A stretch of 64,000 nucleotides of DNA, taken from the NCBI GenBank assembly GCA_022495995.1, contig JAFEMH010000073.1, positions 774,001 through 838,000 on the forward strand, in the 5' to 3' direction. Under the pieces are notes generated by a model. The model worked only from the letters and a program-made list of their open reading frames with translations, did not search any database and had not been told where the DNA came from. Origin of the DNA: Adenophora triphylla var. japonica. Lineage: Eukaryota > Streptophyta > Magnoliopsida > Asterales > Campanulaceae. The stretch's first letter is position 1. Every line of letters starts with the position of its first letter. Position numbers and translations under genes: made by a program. This document shows positions 1 to 11,989 of this stretch, piece by piece.

Positions 1-175
1 CTTTTACACTCACAACATTCTCTCTCCTAACTATTCATCCCACTCATTCTCTCTCCTATTTAATTTTTCACACTCACAACACTTCTTCCACTCATTCTCT
101 CTCCTAATACTATAATAATATTTCTTAATTCCCGTGTCATTTCACTTTTTCTTAAGATGGCTGGGACGGAGGGAG
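1..175. mobile_element. Stowaway-like MITE, right part only
   Basis: The sequence ends in GGGACGGAGGGAG followed by TA at 176-177, the usual 3' end of a Stowaway-like MITE (Tc1/mariner derived, TA target duplication). Its left end lies outside the window. The interior carries the ACTCATTCTCTCTCCTA type of motif seen in the other MITEs here. Confidence 0.7.
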
Positions 176-177
176 TA

Positions 178-767
178 TGACTTAAATTACTCTTATACCT
201 TAAATTATAAAATTGACATGCTTTTTTATCCTTTGGCTTTCGAAATTCAGGAGCATGCCTACATACGAAAACGAACTCGATGATTTCCTGTGATGGCTCA
301 CATCAACATACAAGGAGGCTCTGCCCCTGTGCATAGTACCTTTCATCAATTGTTCATAAAATTAATCGATGTTGAGAGAGGCGCCACTGATATGAAAATT
401 GAGCGCAGGAAGTCCCCAATCCCTTACCATTCATTTCCAAATCAACGGTCCTTGTTGATTGGTTGTTGTTGTTTGGTGAAAAAAATACAATCTTACCCAT
501 AATTATTTATTCAACGTTTTACTCATAATTATTGATTCAACAGACAAAATTTGGAATGTTGTGCCATCCGGCGGATTACCCATAATTATTGATTCAACAG
601 GCAAGATTTGGTACCGTTGTGCCATCCGGTAGCAACAGCCCCAAATCCAATGTAAATGACAATTTGAGGACAACAGAGCGAGTTCAGCCAAGTTAAAAGA
701 GTTGCATGCTGTAAAATGCCTATTTCTCACAAGCTCGACTGCAAGTTACATGTACATATTTGAAGTT
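178..767. other. Non-coding stretch with a 57-bp direct repeat
   Basis: No supported gene. A motif starting CATAATTATTGATTCAACA occurs at about 524 and again at 581 (period 57), with a shorter related copy near 498. The part nearest 768 may be the 3' untranslated region of the minus-strand SLX1 remnant. Confidence 0.4.
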
Positions 768-2556
768 TTAAACACAAATGGGAGATTGAGTCAAGTCAAT
801 AATTTGAGGACAAACAAAAGAGATTGATCTCTTCTTCTTCTTCCTATGCAAACTACTGTATTCGGGTGAAGGAGAAAAGACATCTATAACCTCAACTGGG
901 CAAGCTTCAGCAGGATGCTTGTCTGGAAGCTGATCATTGCCATTACAGAACAAAAAAAAAAACCGTTTCTTGGCTGAGACAAATGACCGTTATGCCCTTC
1001 GCTTTGAACAGGTGAGTCGCTTGGTTTTCTTGGACTGTTTTCATCTATACATCTACTCCTTTCAGGAGCAGCTTCCTTAATGCTGTTATGGGGGTCAGAG
1101 GAATCATGAACGGCTGTTACATTTTTTGATTCGTTCCTCTAACGAATATTTGGTCCCACCAGTTACATCACACTCTTCATTATCATCCCACGGATCTTTT
1201 TCATCCATAACTCCTGTATATCATCCCACCAGTTACATTTTTGATTCGTTCCTCTAACGAACTTGGACCTTCATTTGGTTTAGCAAACTTGGGCAACCAG
1301 CATAGTGCTTGGTGTATTTTGTTGAGAAAAAGTTCACCGTTAGGTCCAAGCTGATTTATTGTAAGGAAAGAGTGAGTAAATTCCGATTAATTAAATAAAA
1401 AAAAAACAAGTGAACACTTTGGTGATGGGGAACAAGTATTAGTAATACCTTTGCTACGATGGTAGGGTGCTGCCAAGCCCACTCAAACTACAATATTAAA
1501 AAAGATTGCAGATAAGATACAAGCTCACTCAATATAAGCACGACAAGTTCAAATTTAATTTCAAGAAAAGGGGGAGACACAAGTTGGTTTTCTCCCTCCA
1601 TTGTGGAAAAACAGAACTGTGAATCCGCTGTGAGAAATATTTGTGCCAAGGAGCAAATTCAAGCAAGTAAATTTTTTGTAATTTTTTATTTGGTAAATTG
1701 ACAGTCAGTTAGGTTCCGAGAGAGTAATTTTTTAAACAGACCACTTTTCTTGCATTGCCGGGGAATTACTAGAGCTTATTTCATTGAATCAAGAGGAAAA
1801 AACATCACTTGCAACATGATCACAACCCACCCGCATAAACATTATTGCAACACCCATTGAATTTTCAAGGCTGAATCACTGGACAAAAACCAAACGAGTT
1901 AGAGAAAAAGAAGATTTAAAAAAAATCAAGCAGACTTGATTTCAGCAAAAGATTTTGTGTATGAGGTAAAGAATGATAAACCTGAAGAGCAGCTACGTTG
2001 GTCGGGAAACTATATATGCAAAGTACCATTTCCCAAGGACGATTGCTCTTGGTCCACCATGCACCACTCCCAATTTTCCCATTATGCTGCCTAATTCGAC
2101 TACGTGGGTTCACAGTAAACCTAAATAAATTTCAACCCAGCAATTCTTTCATTCAATAATAACCACTATAGAAACTATCCATGCACAAAAACAATGAGAC
2201 CAGAATAAAAATTTCACTTTCGTCATTACCTTCGAAAAGAAAGTAAATCTTGATCACCAAAATCCAATAAAAAAAAAACACTATTCGCAAAGATTATAGA
2301 GTACATTTTGCTTCAGGAATATGCTTATCTCTTTAAATTAGGCTATTTCGGCGTGTGTGTGTGTGTATGATTGAGAGGACTAGTTAAAGATGTAGACAAA
2401 CCCGACATAGGTCTGGCCTTTGTGTCTGGGGCTAAGCGAGGTGAGCAAAATAGCAGGCGAAGAATCCATTTCCACCTTCCTCGGCGACGACTTCTTCTAA
2501 TTTGGGGGTTAGGGTTTCGAGTTTATCGGATGAACGGCGAGTCTTTCTTTTCCCAT
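768..2556 (-). pseudogene. SLX1: SLX1-type GIY-YIG structure-specific endonuclease, frame-broken
   Basis: The catalytic subunit of the SLX1-SLX4 nuclease, which cuts branched DNA in the nucleus. A possible start ATG is at 2556. Exon 1 (2402-2556) carries FFACY and SPRHKGQTYVG. Exon 2 (1982-2120) carries TVNPRSRIRQHNGKIGSGAW and RPWEMVLCIYSFPTNVAALQ. Exon 3 (1449-1487) encodes FEWAWQHPTIVAK. Later parts include LDLTVNFFSTKYTKHYAGCP (about 1280-1345) and an acidic tail ending DLTQSPICV with a stop at 768. Splice sites GT...AG join exons 1-2 and 2-3 in frame. Breaks: one base seems missing just after the ATG, one extra T lies in the FFACY segment, a stop follows KVQVR near 1255, and a ~116-bp segment is duplicated (copies from about 1116 and 1232). 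I infer a pseudogene; assembly error in homopolymers is the alternative for the two single-base shifts. Confidence 0.75.
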
Positions 2557-3175
2557 TTCTAAACCTCTTTCTCTCTGCTTCCCTGGTGCAAAATTTGATC
2601 GTCTTCTTCTAATTCGACCGTTGTAATTTCAGACGATACTTGACATGAGTAATTTGTTAAAGCTGATTTTATAAGATGGTTATCATTAAATATTATTCAT
2701 TTGTCCCAAAATTAATAAGATTTTTTATTAAAAAGACTTTTTTTTTTAATACTGTAAATTTTAGTAAAAAGAGTATTTAATTGTTGTTATTCAATTTCAA
2801 TTTTTTAGTTTTGCAGTATATGATTAAGCCTTGATTAAGCCTTCTTGGTAAACATTGTTTAGAGAAAAAAATAGAAAAAAAAAATCATTTGGACAAAAAT
2901 ATAGTGATAATAGATATTTATTTGTAAGAGGATGTTATTATTTTATTTTTTTAGAAAATAAAATATTAAGCCTTGATCACTATTACTAATTACTGAAAAG
3001 GTTTGTGGCATGCCAAAGTAATCATTTGGGTGAGTTGGCAATAATATGTCAGGCTTATGTAAGACTTTTGCTTGGTTGGGATGTTGTTTTAAGACTTGCA
3101 AAACATCTGCTTCAAGTTACTCCTTTTCACCAAAGGCCACCTGATCGACCGGTATTTATGTGTTGAGAATTTTCA
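2557..3175. other. AT-rich intergenic DNA
   Basis: No gene or repeat boundary recognised. If SLX1 were transcribed, its promoter would lie in the first few hundred bases here. Long A/T runs and a duplicated TTGATTAAGCC near 2825 are the only visible structure. Confidence 0.3.
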
Positions 3176-3183
3176 TATAGTGG

Positions 3184-3762
3184 CAGTGGCGGATCTACGT
3201 AAAATTGTTTGGTGTTGTCTTTTTTCCGTTCTAAAAAAAAAAATGGCGCTAAACAATTCTTGGCGGATCTTCAATTTTTTTCCTTAAAAAATCAATTATT
3301 TGAAAAATATGAGACATAGACGGGATCGAGAATTTATACAAACATATTTTATTTTCTAATAATTAATAATATACATGTTAAAATAAATAGCAATAATTTA
3401 AAATTATTACGATAAAATTAAATAATACAATAGATTTCTTTTGTAATAACGTACATTACCATTTTGGATCATATGTGTATCAATTAATTATTTCTATGCA
3501 GTCTAGCTCAATTTAAATAAAATAAAGCCCATCCAGCCCAAAAGCCGAATAGCCCATTTTATGTTTCCTCCTAACTAAACCCTAACCCAATTACCCAAAC
3601 ACTTATGCCGCTCTTTTCTAAAACTCAGTCCTCTCCTCTCCTCTATTCTCGTCTTCTCCGGTAACGGCCGCCGCAGTAGCCCTCTTAGTTTCATATCTCG
3701 CTAATTTTATTTTTTTTGGTGTTGCCTAGGCAACACCTGGCACAACTACAGATCCGCCCATG
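3184..3762. mobile_element. Non-autonomous hAT-type element
   Basis: The left end CAGTGGCGGATCTACG and the right end AGATCCGCCCATG are inverted repeats of each other (GGCGGATCT core). They are flanked by an 8-bp near-identical duplication, TATAGTGG at 3176-3183 and TACAGTGG at 3763-3770. An 8-bp TSD is diagnostic for the hAT superfamily. There is no transposase. The 3560-3700 part looks like a gene leader (CT-rich, TAAACCCTAACCC). Confidence 0.7.
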
Positions 3763-3770
3763 TACAGTGG

Positions 3771-4203
3771 AGATCCCATATTCGACCAGGTAATATCTCC
3801 GATAGTGGTTACTTCATAAGAGTTTGTAATGTACAGGACAATAAATCTGTAAGATCAACCACAGTAGTGTCAATTCATTCAAGTCCTGGGTCGACGTGTA
3901 CTCTAAGCCTCCAACAATGGTGACTTTCGCTCCTGGCTTTGATGACCGAATTAAAAAATGAGCTGGGTAACGACTCCTTAGCATGGCTAAAAAGTGGGCC
4001 CTCTCCCACTTTCCTATGAATGACACGCGTCAAAATAGAGGAGGCAATATGAAGCATGGAACTGTTGTGAAGCCTTCTTGGTAAAATTCAGCCATCCATG
4101 TTCTCGTTGATTTTTGCGAATTTGTTTTCTTTTGGTACAGTGATTTTTTTTTCATATACAAATCAATAGAATATGATTTTTTTTTCTCCATAAATTTATT
4201 ATA
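3771..4203. other. Intergenic DNA with an unrecognised exon-like stretch
   Basis: The minus strand at about 3814-4026 is open for 70 codons (including SKPGAKVTIVGGLEYTS), but I recognise no family and see no convincing splice context. It may be chance or a gene scrap. Confidence 0.25.
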
Positions 4204-4518
4204 CTCCCTCCGTACCAGATCAAGGGTCTTCGGGGGGGATTTCACGCTTCTTAAGAATTTTTTTTAAAGTGGATAGAAAATTTTAGGAGAGAGAATGTAA
4301 AAGTTAAATGTGTGGTAGGGAATAGGAGAGAAAATGTAAAAGTTAATAATATTTAATAGGAGAGAGAATGAGTGGGAGGAATAGTAATGGTTTTTTTGTA
4401 AATATATGGAGATGATAAGGGTATAAATATATGAAAAATTTTCCATTTAAGGAAAGGGACTCTTGGTCTGGGACGGACCAAAAAGAAAAGTAGGACTCTT
4501 GGTCTGGGACAGAGGGAG
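4204..4518. mobile_element. Stowaway-like MITE
   Basis: It starts CTCCCTCCGTACC after TA (4202-4203) and ends GGGACAGAGGGAG before TA (4519-4520). Near the right end the ACTCTTGGTCTGGGAC segment is present twice, so the terminus is partly duplicated. Confidence 0.8.
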
Positions 4519-4639
4519 TATAAACATCACCTCATAATAAAATACTTATCAAAAATAACATAATTATCAATAATAAATAATATGAATAGTTATAATAATT
4601 ATAATAAAAATAAATATGAAGAGATTATATTGTGGGTAT

Positions 4640-5474
4640 TGATGACGCCACAGCTTTTGGGGTCAGGAGCGGTTCAAGGATATCTGGCTAGGATATATTT
4701 GGTGGTTTGATGTACCTAGATCACAACACAAACAAGCACCGTTAAGGTCAAAGTTGGATGTTACTCCAACTCAGCCCCTAAAGGAGTAAGAATACCGAGT
4801 AATAAGGCTTCAATACCTTTCGAGTGTGTGTGTTTAGGTTTAGAGAGTAAAAGAGCTTACTCAATCGCCTATGGAACTTACCTTGCCCAAGTGGGGTAAA
4901 GGCCTTCTATTTATAGGCAATGTCACGGTGCTTGCTTGAGGTAAGCACGAGATCACTCTGTGGGCACTTTGGTATTTCGACCGCCTACACGTGTCCGCAG
5001 CCTAATTGGTCCCGTCGTGAGGGAACATTGACCGTCCAAGGGACACGGCCGAAAAGGGACATGAGCCGCGTAGCCGCTTATTGCATTAAATGGAATAAGA
5101 GGCGCCAGATCGAGCCGCATTGAATGCGTGATGGGGAGCTTCGGCAAGCCGCCTCGTCAGAGCCGCAAGCTAACTTGCTCGCAGGCTTCGACATTAACCG
5201 GGAAGTGCATGTGCCCGTTAGCCAATCGTCAGTGCCCGCGGCCAAAGATATATGACACGAGCACGGCTGATGCGGCATGACTCATGCGGCACGGATCCAA
5301 ATGAAAGGTGGTTCCAATGGTCCTCGACGGGACGATGAGAGGAGGGACACTGGCCTCGACCACAAGTGGCCTATTTGTCCGCGGCCTTCCCTCCAAATGT
5401 CTAGGAACCGCCACGTCACCGGTTCCTTGGACAAGACCGAGCGCGGCCCTGGTCCAAGTAGATCCGGCTCATCA
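4640..5474 (-). repeat. 3' LTR of the Tat element
   Basis: 835 bp, TGATGACGCC...GCTCATCA read on the plus strand. It pairs with 16678-17508 over its full length with many substitutions and small indels. In element orientation this is the 3' copy, because pol is on the minus strand and the primer site lies beside the other LTR. The expected polypurine tract just inside it (5475-5496, minus strand) is weak: GGAGCTAGGGGCCAT. Confidence 0.9.
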
Positions 5475-5859
5475 ATGGCCCCTAGCTCCAAGTGTGATTA
5501 TTTATGGTCTCGAGCGAGGAGCTACTAGAAGCCTTGGCCTCGCCTCACCGCTCCTCGAGCGAGCACCAATAGCGTTTCCTTGTTTGTTGCTTGGCCCTAC
5601 GGGCCAGTGGAACGCTCGAGGCACCAGTGAGCGACACGTGGTCCTCGTACGGCGTGCCTCCCTAAGCACAGCGGGCCCTCGCGTATGAAAAGACGGGTTA
5701 GTGGTACGTCGTGGGTACGTGTCGCTCATCCAAGGGGGCAATAAATGCAAAGGGTATTTAATTTTTCGAATTTTCAAACGCTTGAAACGGCTCATGGTCC
5801 GAGGTTGGATTTGTGGGCTAATTAATACTGTTAACGGGTTAACCCGTATAGGTAGGCCT

Positions 5860-5867
5860 TATAAATA
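5860..5867 (+). promoter_or_regulatory. TATA box of the antisense gene inside the Tat element
   Basis: TATAAATA in a GGCCTTATAAATACC context. A pyrimidine/CAA-rich leader follows, then an ATG at 6063 about 200 bp downstream. The spacing fits a plant Pol II promoter driving the plus strand, opposite to gag-pol. A GTAAGT donor-like site sits in the leader at 5992. Confidence 0.55.
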
Positions 5868-6062
5868 CCAAACCCTTAAACCCCAAACACTTTTACCGTT
5901 TCCAAACATTCAAAGAGCTTTAGAGAGAGAAATTTCTTGCCGCGAATTCTCGTGCAACCGTTCTCCGAATCTACCCTCAAGCTTTCTTTTCGTAAGTAAC
6001 ATCGGGTGTTTTCTTCTTCATCTCCCTCTATTTTTCTTTTCCTTTTCTGGGTTTTGAACGAA

Positions 6063-9000
6063 ATGACCACTCGTGAATTTGGACCCCGCCGTCCCATAGA
6101 ACTAGGAGATGGATCCACCCCTGATATCTTTGCCGTCTGTAAACGGACTGGTGGTATCTTTAGGAAGGTAGGATTGGGGCGGATAAGGCTATCCCTTAGG
6201 TGTTTCCAAGTTTTTCCGTGAGAGAGACGATTGGGGCCTTTTGTCCCACCCCGGTTGTGGGAGGCCAAGGAAGTACATCTACAATCGTCATGTTTTGGTG
6301 TCGGGGGATCACCGCAGCTAAGAAATTTTGTAATGGGGGTTTCAGTGTGTTTCCCCGCGAGAGAGATCGTGCTCGAACGCCGCGAACTTGTGAGGAGAGC
6401 GATCCGTGTCCCCGAAGTATAACCGATCGGGAGAAGTGCGAGCTAACGGACCCCGAACAAACCAATGATGCGCGGGCACCGGCAGGACCCGAATGACCCT
6501 TTAGATGTTCTCCGCCCTAAGGACGGTTTTTCCCCCGTCAGTGCCCGCGCCCCTGTGGCGGGGACAATTGAGCCGAGCAAAGCCGAGGAACTCGACCCCT
6601 CGATTTTGAGGTGACCGGAACCGGTGAAGTTGAATCGGAGGTGGCCCCCGCCCGCGGTGACCCCACCGGTCTCTTTGGCTCCTCGAGCTCTGAGACCGAA
6701 GAAGATGACCACGGAGAGGGTGATAGTGAGGGCGGGACCTCCAAGAAGGCCGCCGAGACCACCAATATTGTGGATGCCTTCGAGAGCTCGACTCCGAGGA
6801 GGAGGAAGAGATTGTGGCCCCCGCCCGAACAAAGGCAAGAGGCCGCCTAGGGACGTGAATCCTGGTCGCGCCGTAAGAAGGCCAAGGAGGCGGCCACCAT
6901 CGATCGGGAGGAGGACATTTACGAGGTTTACAATGTGGACCGCAACGCCTACCGTGTCCGCACCTTAGACATATACATTTGAAGGATAAGGACAAACCGC
7001 GGCCAGAGACAGAGAGCCGATGTTCGCGAGGACAATAGGGCCTCGTTTTTTATGGGGCCCAGCTGAGAATGGATTAAGGCCGCCCCGGACCCTTTCTTTT
7101 ATTTCTTTCTCGGAGTTCAATTCCCGCCCGCCTACGCACCCGACTCCCAATGCCATCCGGCCATTGTCTCCTTCATAGCCGCGCAGATTCCCGGGTTATG
7201 AGCCTACCCTCGGGCTCTACGCTTACTATCGAACCAAATTCTCCGCGGCATTCTCGAGCCCGAAGGCTAGAACTACTCTACCAGACCTTCTCTCCTCCCT
7301 CCAACAAGTTTGACCAATGGAACCGAGGGACATCCTGGTGATTGAGTCTAGATTCGGATGGCCCTTTTCCAAACCTTCCAGCCCCGTCCCGATGAAGGTG
7401 GCCGCTAGCCGTTACCCGGACCCATCCTCAGCCGATGCTATGCGCACTGCCATAGAGAGGCATCTGGCCCTCTACTTGGAAAGCGGGGAGGAGCCCGTAT
7501 ATGACGTGGGCGCCATAGTGGAAGATGAGCCCCTACTGATCTACTGGGGTGGCTCGCAGGAGGGCGCCCCACATGCCCCCGCAGTAGTGATAGAGCCTTC
7601 GCCCGCGACCCCGACAAGGGTGCACGAACATTACCAGCCCGAGGCAGTATTGTAAGACCTCGTATGCCGGGCGCCGAGTGCGATCCTCCCGAAATAATTG
7701 GTCTCGATTCCTTTATGAAACCGTTTGCCAATTTACTTTGCTTTTGATTTTGAACCGCTGCTAACCATTTTTCTTTCCCTCCAGAGTAGATCCTAAGTGC
7801 ATAATTTCGATGGCTCCTCCTCTAAGCGCCGCTCAACCGAAGGCCAAGAACATGAAGGCCAACAAGGAAGCCGCCCGAAGAGGCGTAATGAGACGGGAGG
7901 GGTTCCCACCAAAGACAAGATCGTGCTCGTAGCGAGCAGAAAACCGGGAGCCTCTACCTCGCTCCTGCACTATTCTCAAAACCGGAATCCGCGCTCCACC
8001 TCCCCGGGTCCTCCTCCACCCATCGCTCTCCGGCATCATCTCCCGGCCGCACTATTGCCTCCGGCATAACTGTGAGCAACCCAAGAAAAGGACCGAGAGA
8101 GAGGCCGATCTCGACGCACAGGAGAGGTCCTCCAAGACCCGTAAAGTGGGGATACCTCTACCCGTAGCCCTCCTCCGCCGCCACTACCTCTACCACTCGC
8201 TCCCTCCGCCGCGGGGACAATATGCTCGGTGGCCTATCCGATTTCTCCCCGGCCACCCGCGAGGAGGCATGTGGAGAAAAGGAAGCAGCGGGGATGCGCC
8301 CGCCATTATCGGGGTAGACTTATATGCCCGGTCCGCCTGCACCCGCTGGGCATTGGGCCGATCAATGTGCTTTTGCCCTCGATTTCTACCACCAAAGTGG
8401 CCGAGAAGCGAGAACCCGTCGCCCTTGATGGGGATATTGGGGTTGCCCTTACCGAGGTAGTGGACCTTTCTTCCCGCTTCCTCACTTAGCCTCCGATTTT
8501 CCACCTAATTCGACTTTCTTCCTCGCAGCGGGCAACAAGGCCACGAGGCTCCTGGAGACTCATGACACTGGTCCGCCGAGCTCGCCAAGAACACCAAGGA
8601 CACGGCGGGCAACTCCGCGAGCCGGAGCAGCCTGTGAGAAGGCGGGTACTCCGAGCTCCCTCCCCGGATGCCAAGGAAAAGGAGTTCGCGACCAAGGAGT
8701 CCGATCTCGGCGGCTTCCGTGGAGCCGGTGATCGAGCCGAGAAGAGCCTCGAAAAGGCAAAGTGGTCACGGATGAGCTCCGCGGAACAAGAGCAAGCTTC
8801 GAGCAAAGAAATGATGAGCTCGTAACCAAACCGGGAGCCGCGAGGAGCTCTGGCCAAACTCCCGGAGGCTAAGGCAGATTGAGCTCTCCGAGAAACCGCT
8901 ACCCCTTACGCAGCTTTGAGCCGGGAGAGGGAGCAGGATGCCGGCAGGCTCGCAAAGAAGCCGTCGAGGAGTATAAGAACTCGACTCGCTCACCGCGGAG

Positions 9001-9466
9001 TGCTCGGCCCAAGATGAGGCCGGTGTCCGGACACGTATCCGGAACTTCGCGGCCACGGTATGTTCTCCGTGCAGCTAGCTGCCGTGACGGCCACTGGTTG
9101 CTACCGACGCGGAGCGCGTACTCCGGCATGCGCTAGTTCCTCTCGTCCGAGGACGAGGTCAATGGTCCGGACCTTCGCCGCGGCCTCTCGCTCCCGCGCG
9201 TAAGTGATCGCCTGACCGATCGCCGAACCGGATGCTCGCGCTTCGGGACAACCCTTTATCCTCGGGGATGCCCCTGCTCTGTGTTCTTCCAGGGGGCCAC
9301 TGAGATCTCTTCTTCATGGGCCCAGCCCCTCTACCGAGCCCATCTCTCGACCCTATAACGATTCCGATGACCCGTCTTCCTTTCCCAACTCCACTTCGGG
9401 CACAGGGCACGTGCGGTGCACCAGGAGACTACAGATGCAGCCAAGGACCAAGCTCCTATAGTTTAG
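6063..9466 (+). pseudogene. Degenerate antisense extra gene of the Tat element
   Basis: A GC-rich plus-strand coding-like region between the 3' LTR and the end of integrase, opposite in sense to gag-pol. It starts at ATG 6063 (MTTREFGPRRPIELGDG) downstream of a TATA box. Open pieces lie at 6063-6221, 7317-7655, 7797-8069 and 8562-8825 (charged, with an EKEFATKESDLGG stretch). A final frame ends DAAKDQAPIV with a stop at 9464-9466. Possible introns are 7652-7784 (GTAAG...CCCTCCAG) and 8457-8528 (GTAGTG...CTCGCAG). Downstream 9467-9590 is T-rich and untranslated-like. Extra ORFs in this position, some antisense, are known from Tat-lineage elements; their function is unknown. I recognise no domain. 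Frameshifts make this copy non-functional. Confidence 0.6.
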
Positions 9467-10640
9467 GATTTTTTACTTTTTCCCTTCTGTAATAGCTTGT
9501 AGGATCCTTGTAATAGTGTAGGAATTTTTTAAATACTTCCTTAATCATCAATAGAAGCATTTTTTCTCCACTTAGCTCCTGTATTTTTATCTTAATTGCT
9601 TGTCTCGTAGGCTATTTTGAGTAGTTTGGCAATCTTCGAGCACCTTAATACTTGCATTCTTGCCTATTACTTTTTCCAAATTTTGACTTGCAATTAACTT
9701 TATATTCTCCTTCTCATGGGCAAGCAAATTAGAGGCCATTTCGCCCGCATTTTTTGAGTTTTCCTAACTCTTTATTCAAAACCCTTAGGTTTTTTGTGAG
9801 AGCCACCTTATTCTTCTATGATCGCGTTTGTTTAGCCTCGCGGCAAACTTCGAGGCCTTAACCTCGCTTTGTCTGCTTCGCTTTGTTAAACTAGTTTGAT
9901 CACTCTCATCCATTTACACTTATTCCCACCTCATGAGCCGCGGTGTAAGTCAAAAGTAGCCAAGGCAAGCATACTTTCATAGGCATGCAGTAAGGTGGCC
10001 GTGAGGCTATTGTCCGCGCAATGTAAAGGTAGGAGCATATTTTAGCATAGAGGCCCTTTAACCCCGGCATCCGTATCCCCTTATTGGAGGTTCTCACTTA
10101 TTCGACCCTTTATTCAAAACTCCCTAGGTTTTTCGTGAGGTCTCGTGGCGATCCGGCGAACGGGCTTATATGTAGGCCTTTGTCACATACAAAGCATGCG
10201 AGTAACGGCCCTAACGAGGTCCTTCGCGCAATTAGCTGGTCCGACTGTGTCATTTGTCCCCACTAGAGTCCGTAGGCACGGCATCACGGCCTTTGCACCT
10301 ACGTTCATCTATATCCACTTATTTTGGTGGTGTCACGCGAGCAGAGAGAGTCCTCCCCGCGATCATAGTACGGATCGTAATGGATCTTTGCATATATAGG
10401 CATGCGGATACTTAGATCTTTGCGCATCGTTAGCAGGAGCTCATATGTCGTCTCGAACTCACCGGCATCCGCACGCGGCATCCACCTTAGCTGAGGTCAT
10501 GGAATTGATTTTTGCATCAAAATATGATGATAACCTCTCCCTTATATATATATAGTCTATACTCCTTCCAAAATATTACAAAGACTTTAAAAGAAGTATC
10601 TCTTAAGGTTGTCGCTATTCCAGCGTGCTTAAGCTCTTCT
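9467..10640. other. Tail-to-tail spacer between the antisense gene and pol
   Basis: Non-coding. The first ~130 bp look like a plant 3' untranslated region (TTGTAATAGTGTAGG, AATAGAAGC). No motif of integrase is visible on the minus strand here, so this is probably the element's post-pol spacer. The CCCTAGGTTTTTCGTGAGG type of sequence near 9780 recurs near 10120. Confidence 0.4.
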
Positions 10641-10649
10641 CCCTCTTTT

Positions 10650-11700
10650 CGTCGCAACATATAGGTGCCCTCTTTCGACTATCTTTGTGACCTCATACGG
10701 ACCTTCCCATTTCTGGGACAAATTGTTGAAACTGTGTTGGGTCCCTCGACCTCTACGCTTCGAGTACCCAGCCTCCAACCGAAAACTCCTCCTATTTACT
10801 CTTTTATCACGGTGCTTCTTCGCTTCGTTTGTAGTTCACCATTTTTTCATGTGCCCGCATTCTCTTCTCTTCGAGATCGTTCAGTGTCACACCTTCGTTT
10901 GCCTCGCTGAGACTCGTCGAAGTACGTGACTCGTACGAGGGTAGTGGCTACCTCAACCGGAGCCATTGCCTCGACCCATACGTGAGCGAGAAGCGGAGTT
11001 TCTCCCGTTGAATTTCTTATTGTGGCGCGGACAACCCATAATGCGATCCGGAGCTCGTCCCAACCAACGTCCTCCTCGCCCTTCCAAATTTTTCTTTAAG
11101 GCGCTAGACTAGCTTGTTCGCGGCCTCGCCGACCATTTCCCCGAGGATAGGCAATCGCGGACTTACGGTAGCCGCACCTTCATTCTCACACATTCAAGCA
11201 GTTGAATTTTGCGGAGAATTGGGTGCCATTATCTCGAAATTATTGCTCTGGGAACCCCAAATCGACAATAGATGTGGTCGTGGACAAAACCGATAGTGTT
11301 ATCCTAAATAGCGGTCAAGCCCTTTGCTTCCGTCCACTTGGTAAAATAATCCACGGCCACCACGCGCATACTGATGCTTCCTCTAGCAGCTTGAAATGGT
11401 CCAATAAGATCTATCCCCCACGTATCAAACGGCCACGACGGTACTACCAAAGTCTCGCTTCCGTCGATGGTAGTCTAGTGGATGTCCGCAAATCTCTCGG
11501 CACTTATCACATTTTCTAACGTACTCGCGCGTCCCTTCTCATCGGGCCAAAAGAATCCTTGGAATTTGATCTTGTTCGAGAGGGCGCGAGCACTGATGTC
11601 CGCCACAAACTCCTTCATGAACCTCATAGAGTAAGTTGGTGACCATGTGAGTTTTAACACATCTTAGTAAAGGCTTGGTGAATGATCGCCGAAAAAGCAT
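10650..11700 (-). pseudogene. Integrase domain of the Tat element, frame-broken
   Basis: Read on the minus strand from about 11700 down. A zinc-binding-region remnant (KIKFQGFFWP, RFADIH) is followed by the catalytic core start TWGIDLIGPFQAA (about 11385-11430) with the first catalytic Asp, then VVAVDYFTKWTEAKGL. The second catalytic segment GVPRAII/DNGTQFSAKF (about 11200-11260) has a one-base shift between its halves. The C-terminal strand-rich region carries KWEGPYEV near 10700. Stops and frameshifts make it inactive. Confidence 0.8.
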
Positions 11701-11989
11701 CCCATCGAGGACGAGGTATTTCGCGACACCGTTCGATGGCTCTAGCCTTTACCGGGTCCCTGGGAGGGTTTGCTTCTCGATGTAATCCTTCATTTCATCC
11801 ACCCACCTTACTTGATCCTCAATATTGTTTATCTCGTATTCGATCTATAGCAGGTCTCTCCGTGAATTCAATCTCGGCAATTTGTCTCCAACTCACCAAT
11901 TTCTTGCTCTGCTATTCTCGAGAGGAGGTCGCCTTCCACATTGTCCTCTCTCACGACTTGGTTCAAATTTCATAGTAAGTGAAATTTTT

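Noticed and set aside
3814..4026. 70-codon minus-strand ORF as a gene
   Set aside because: No recognised family, no splice context; left as an unrecognised stretch.
5475..5495. Primer site directly after the LTR at 4640-5474
   Set aside because: TGGCCCCTAGCTCC does not match a tRNA end I know, and pol motifs on the minus strand show that this side is the 3' end.
6443..6995. Long minus-strand ORFs in the GC-rich part of the Tat element
   Set aside because: GC-rich DNA has few stops; these frames oppose the plus-strand gene with its own TATA box and carry no pol or gag motif.
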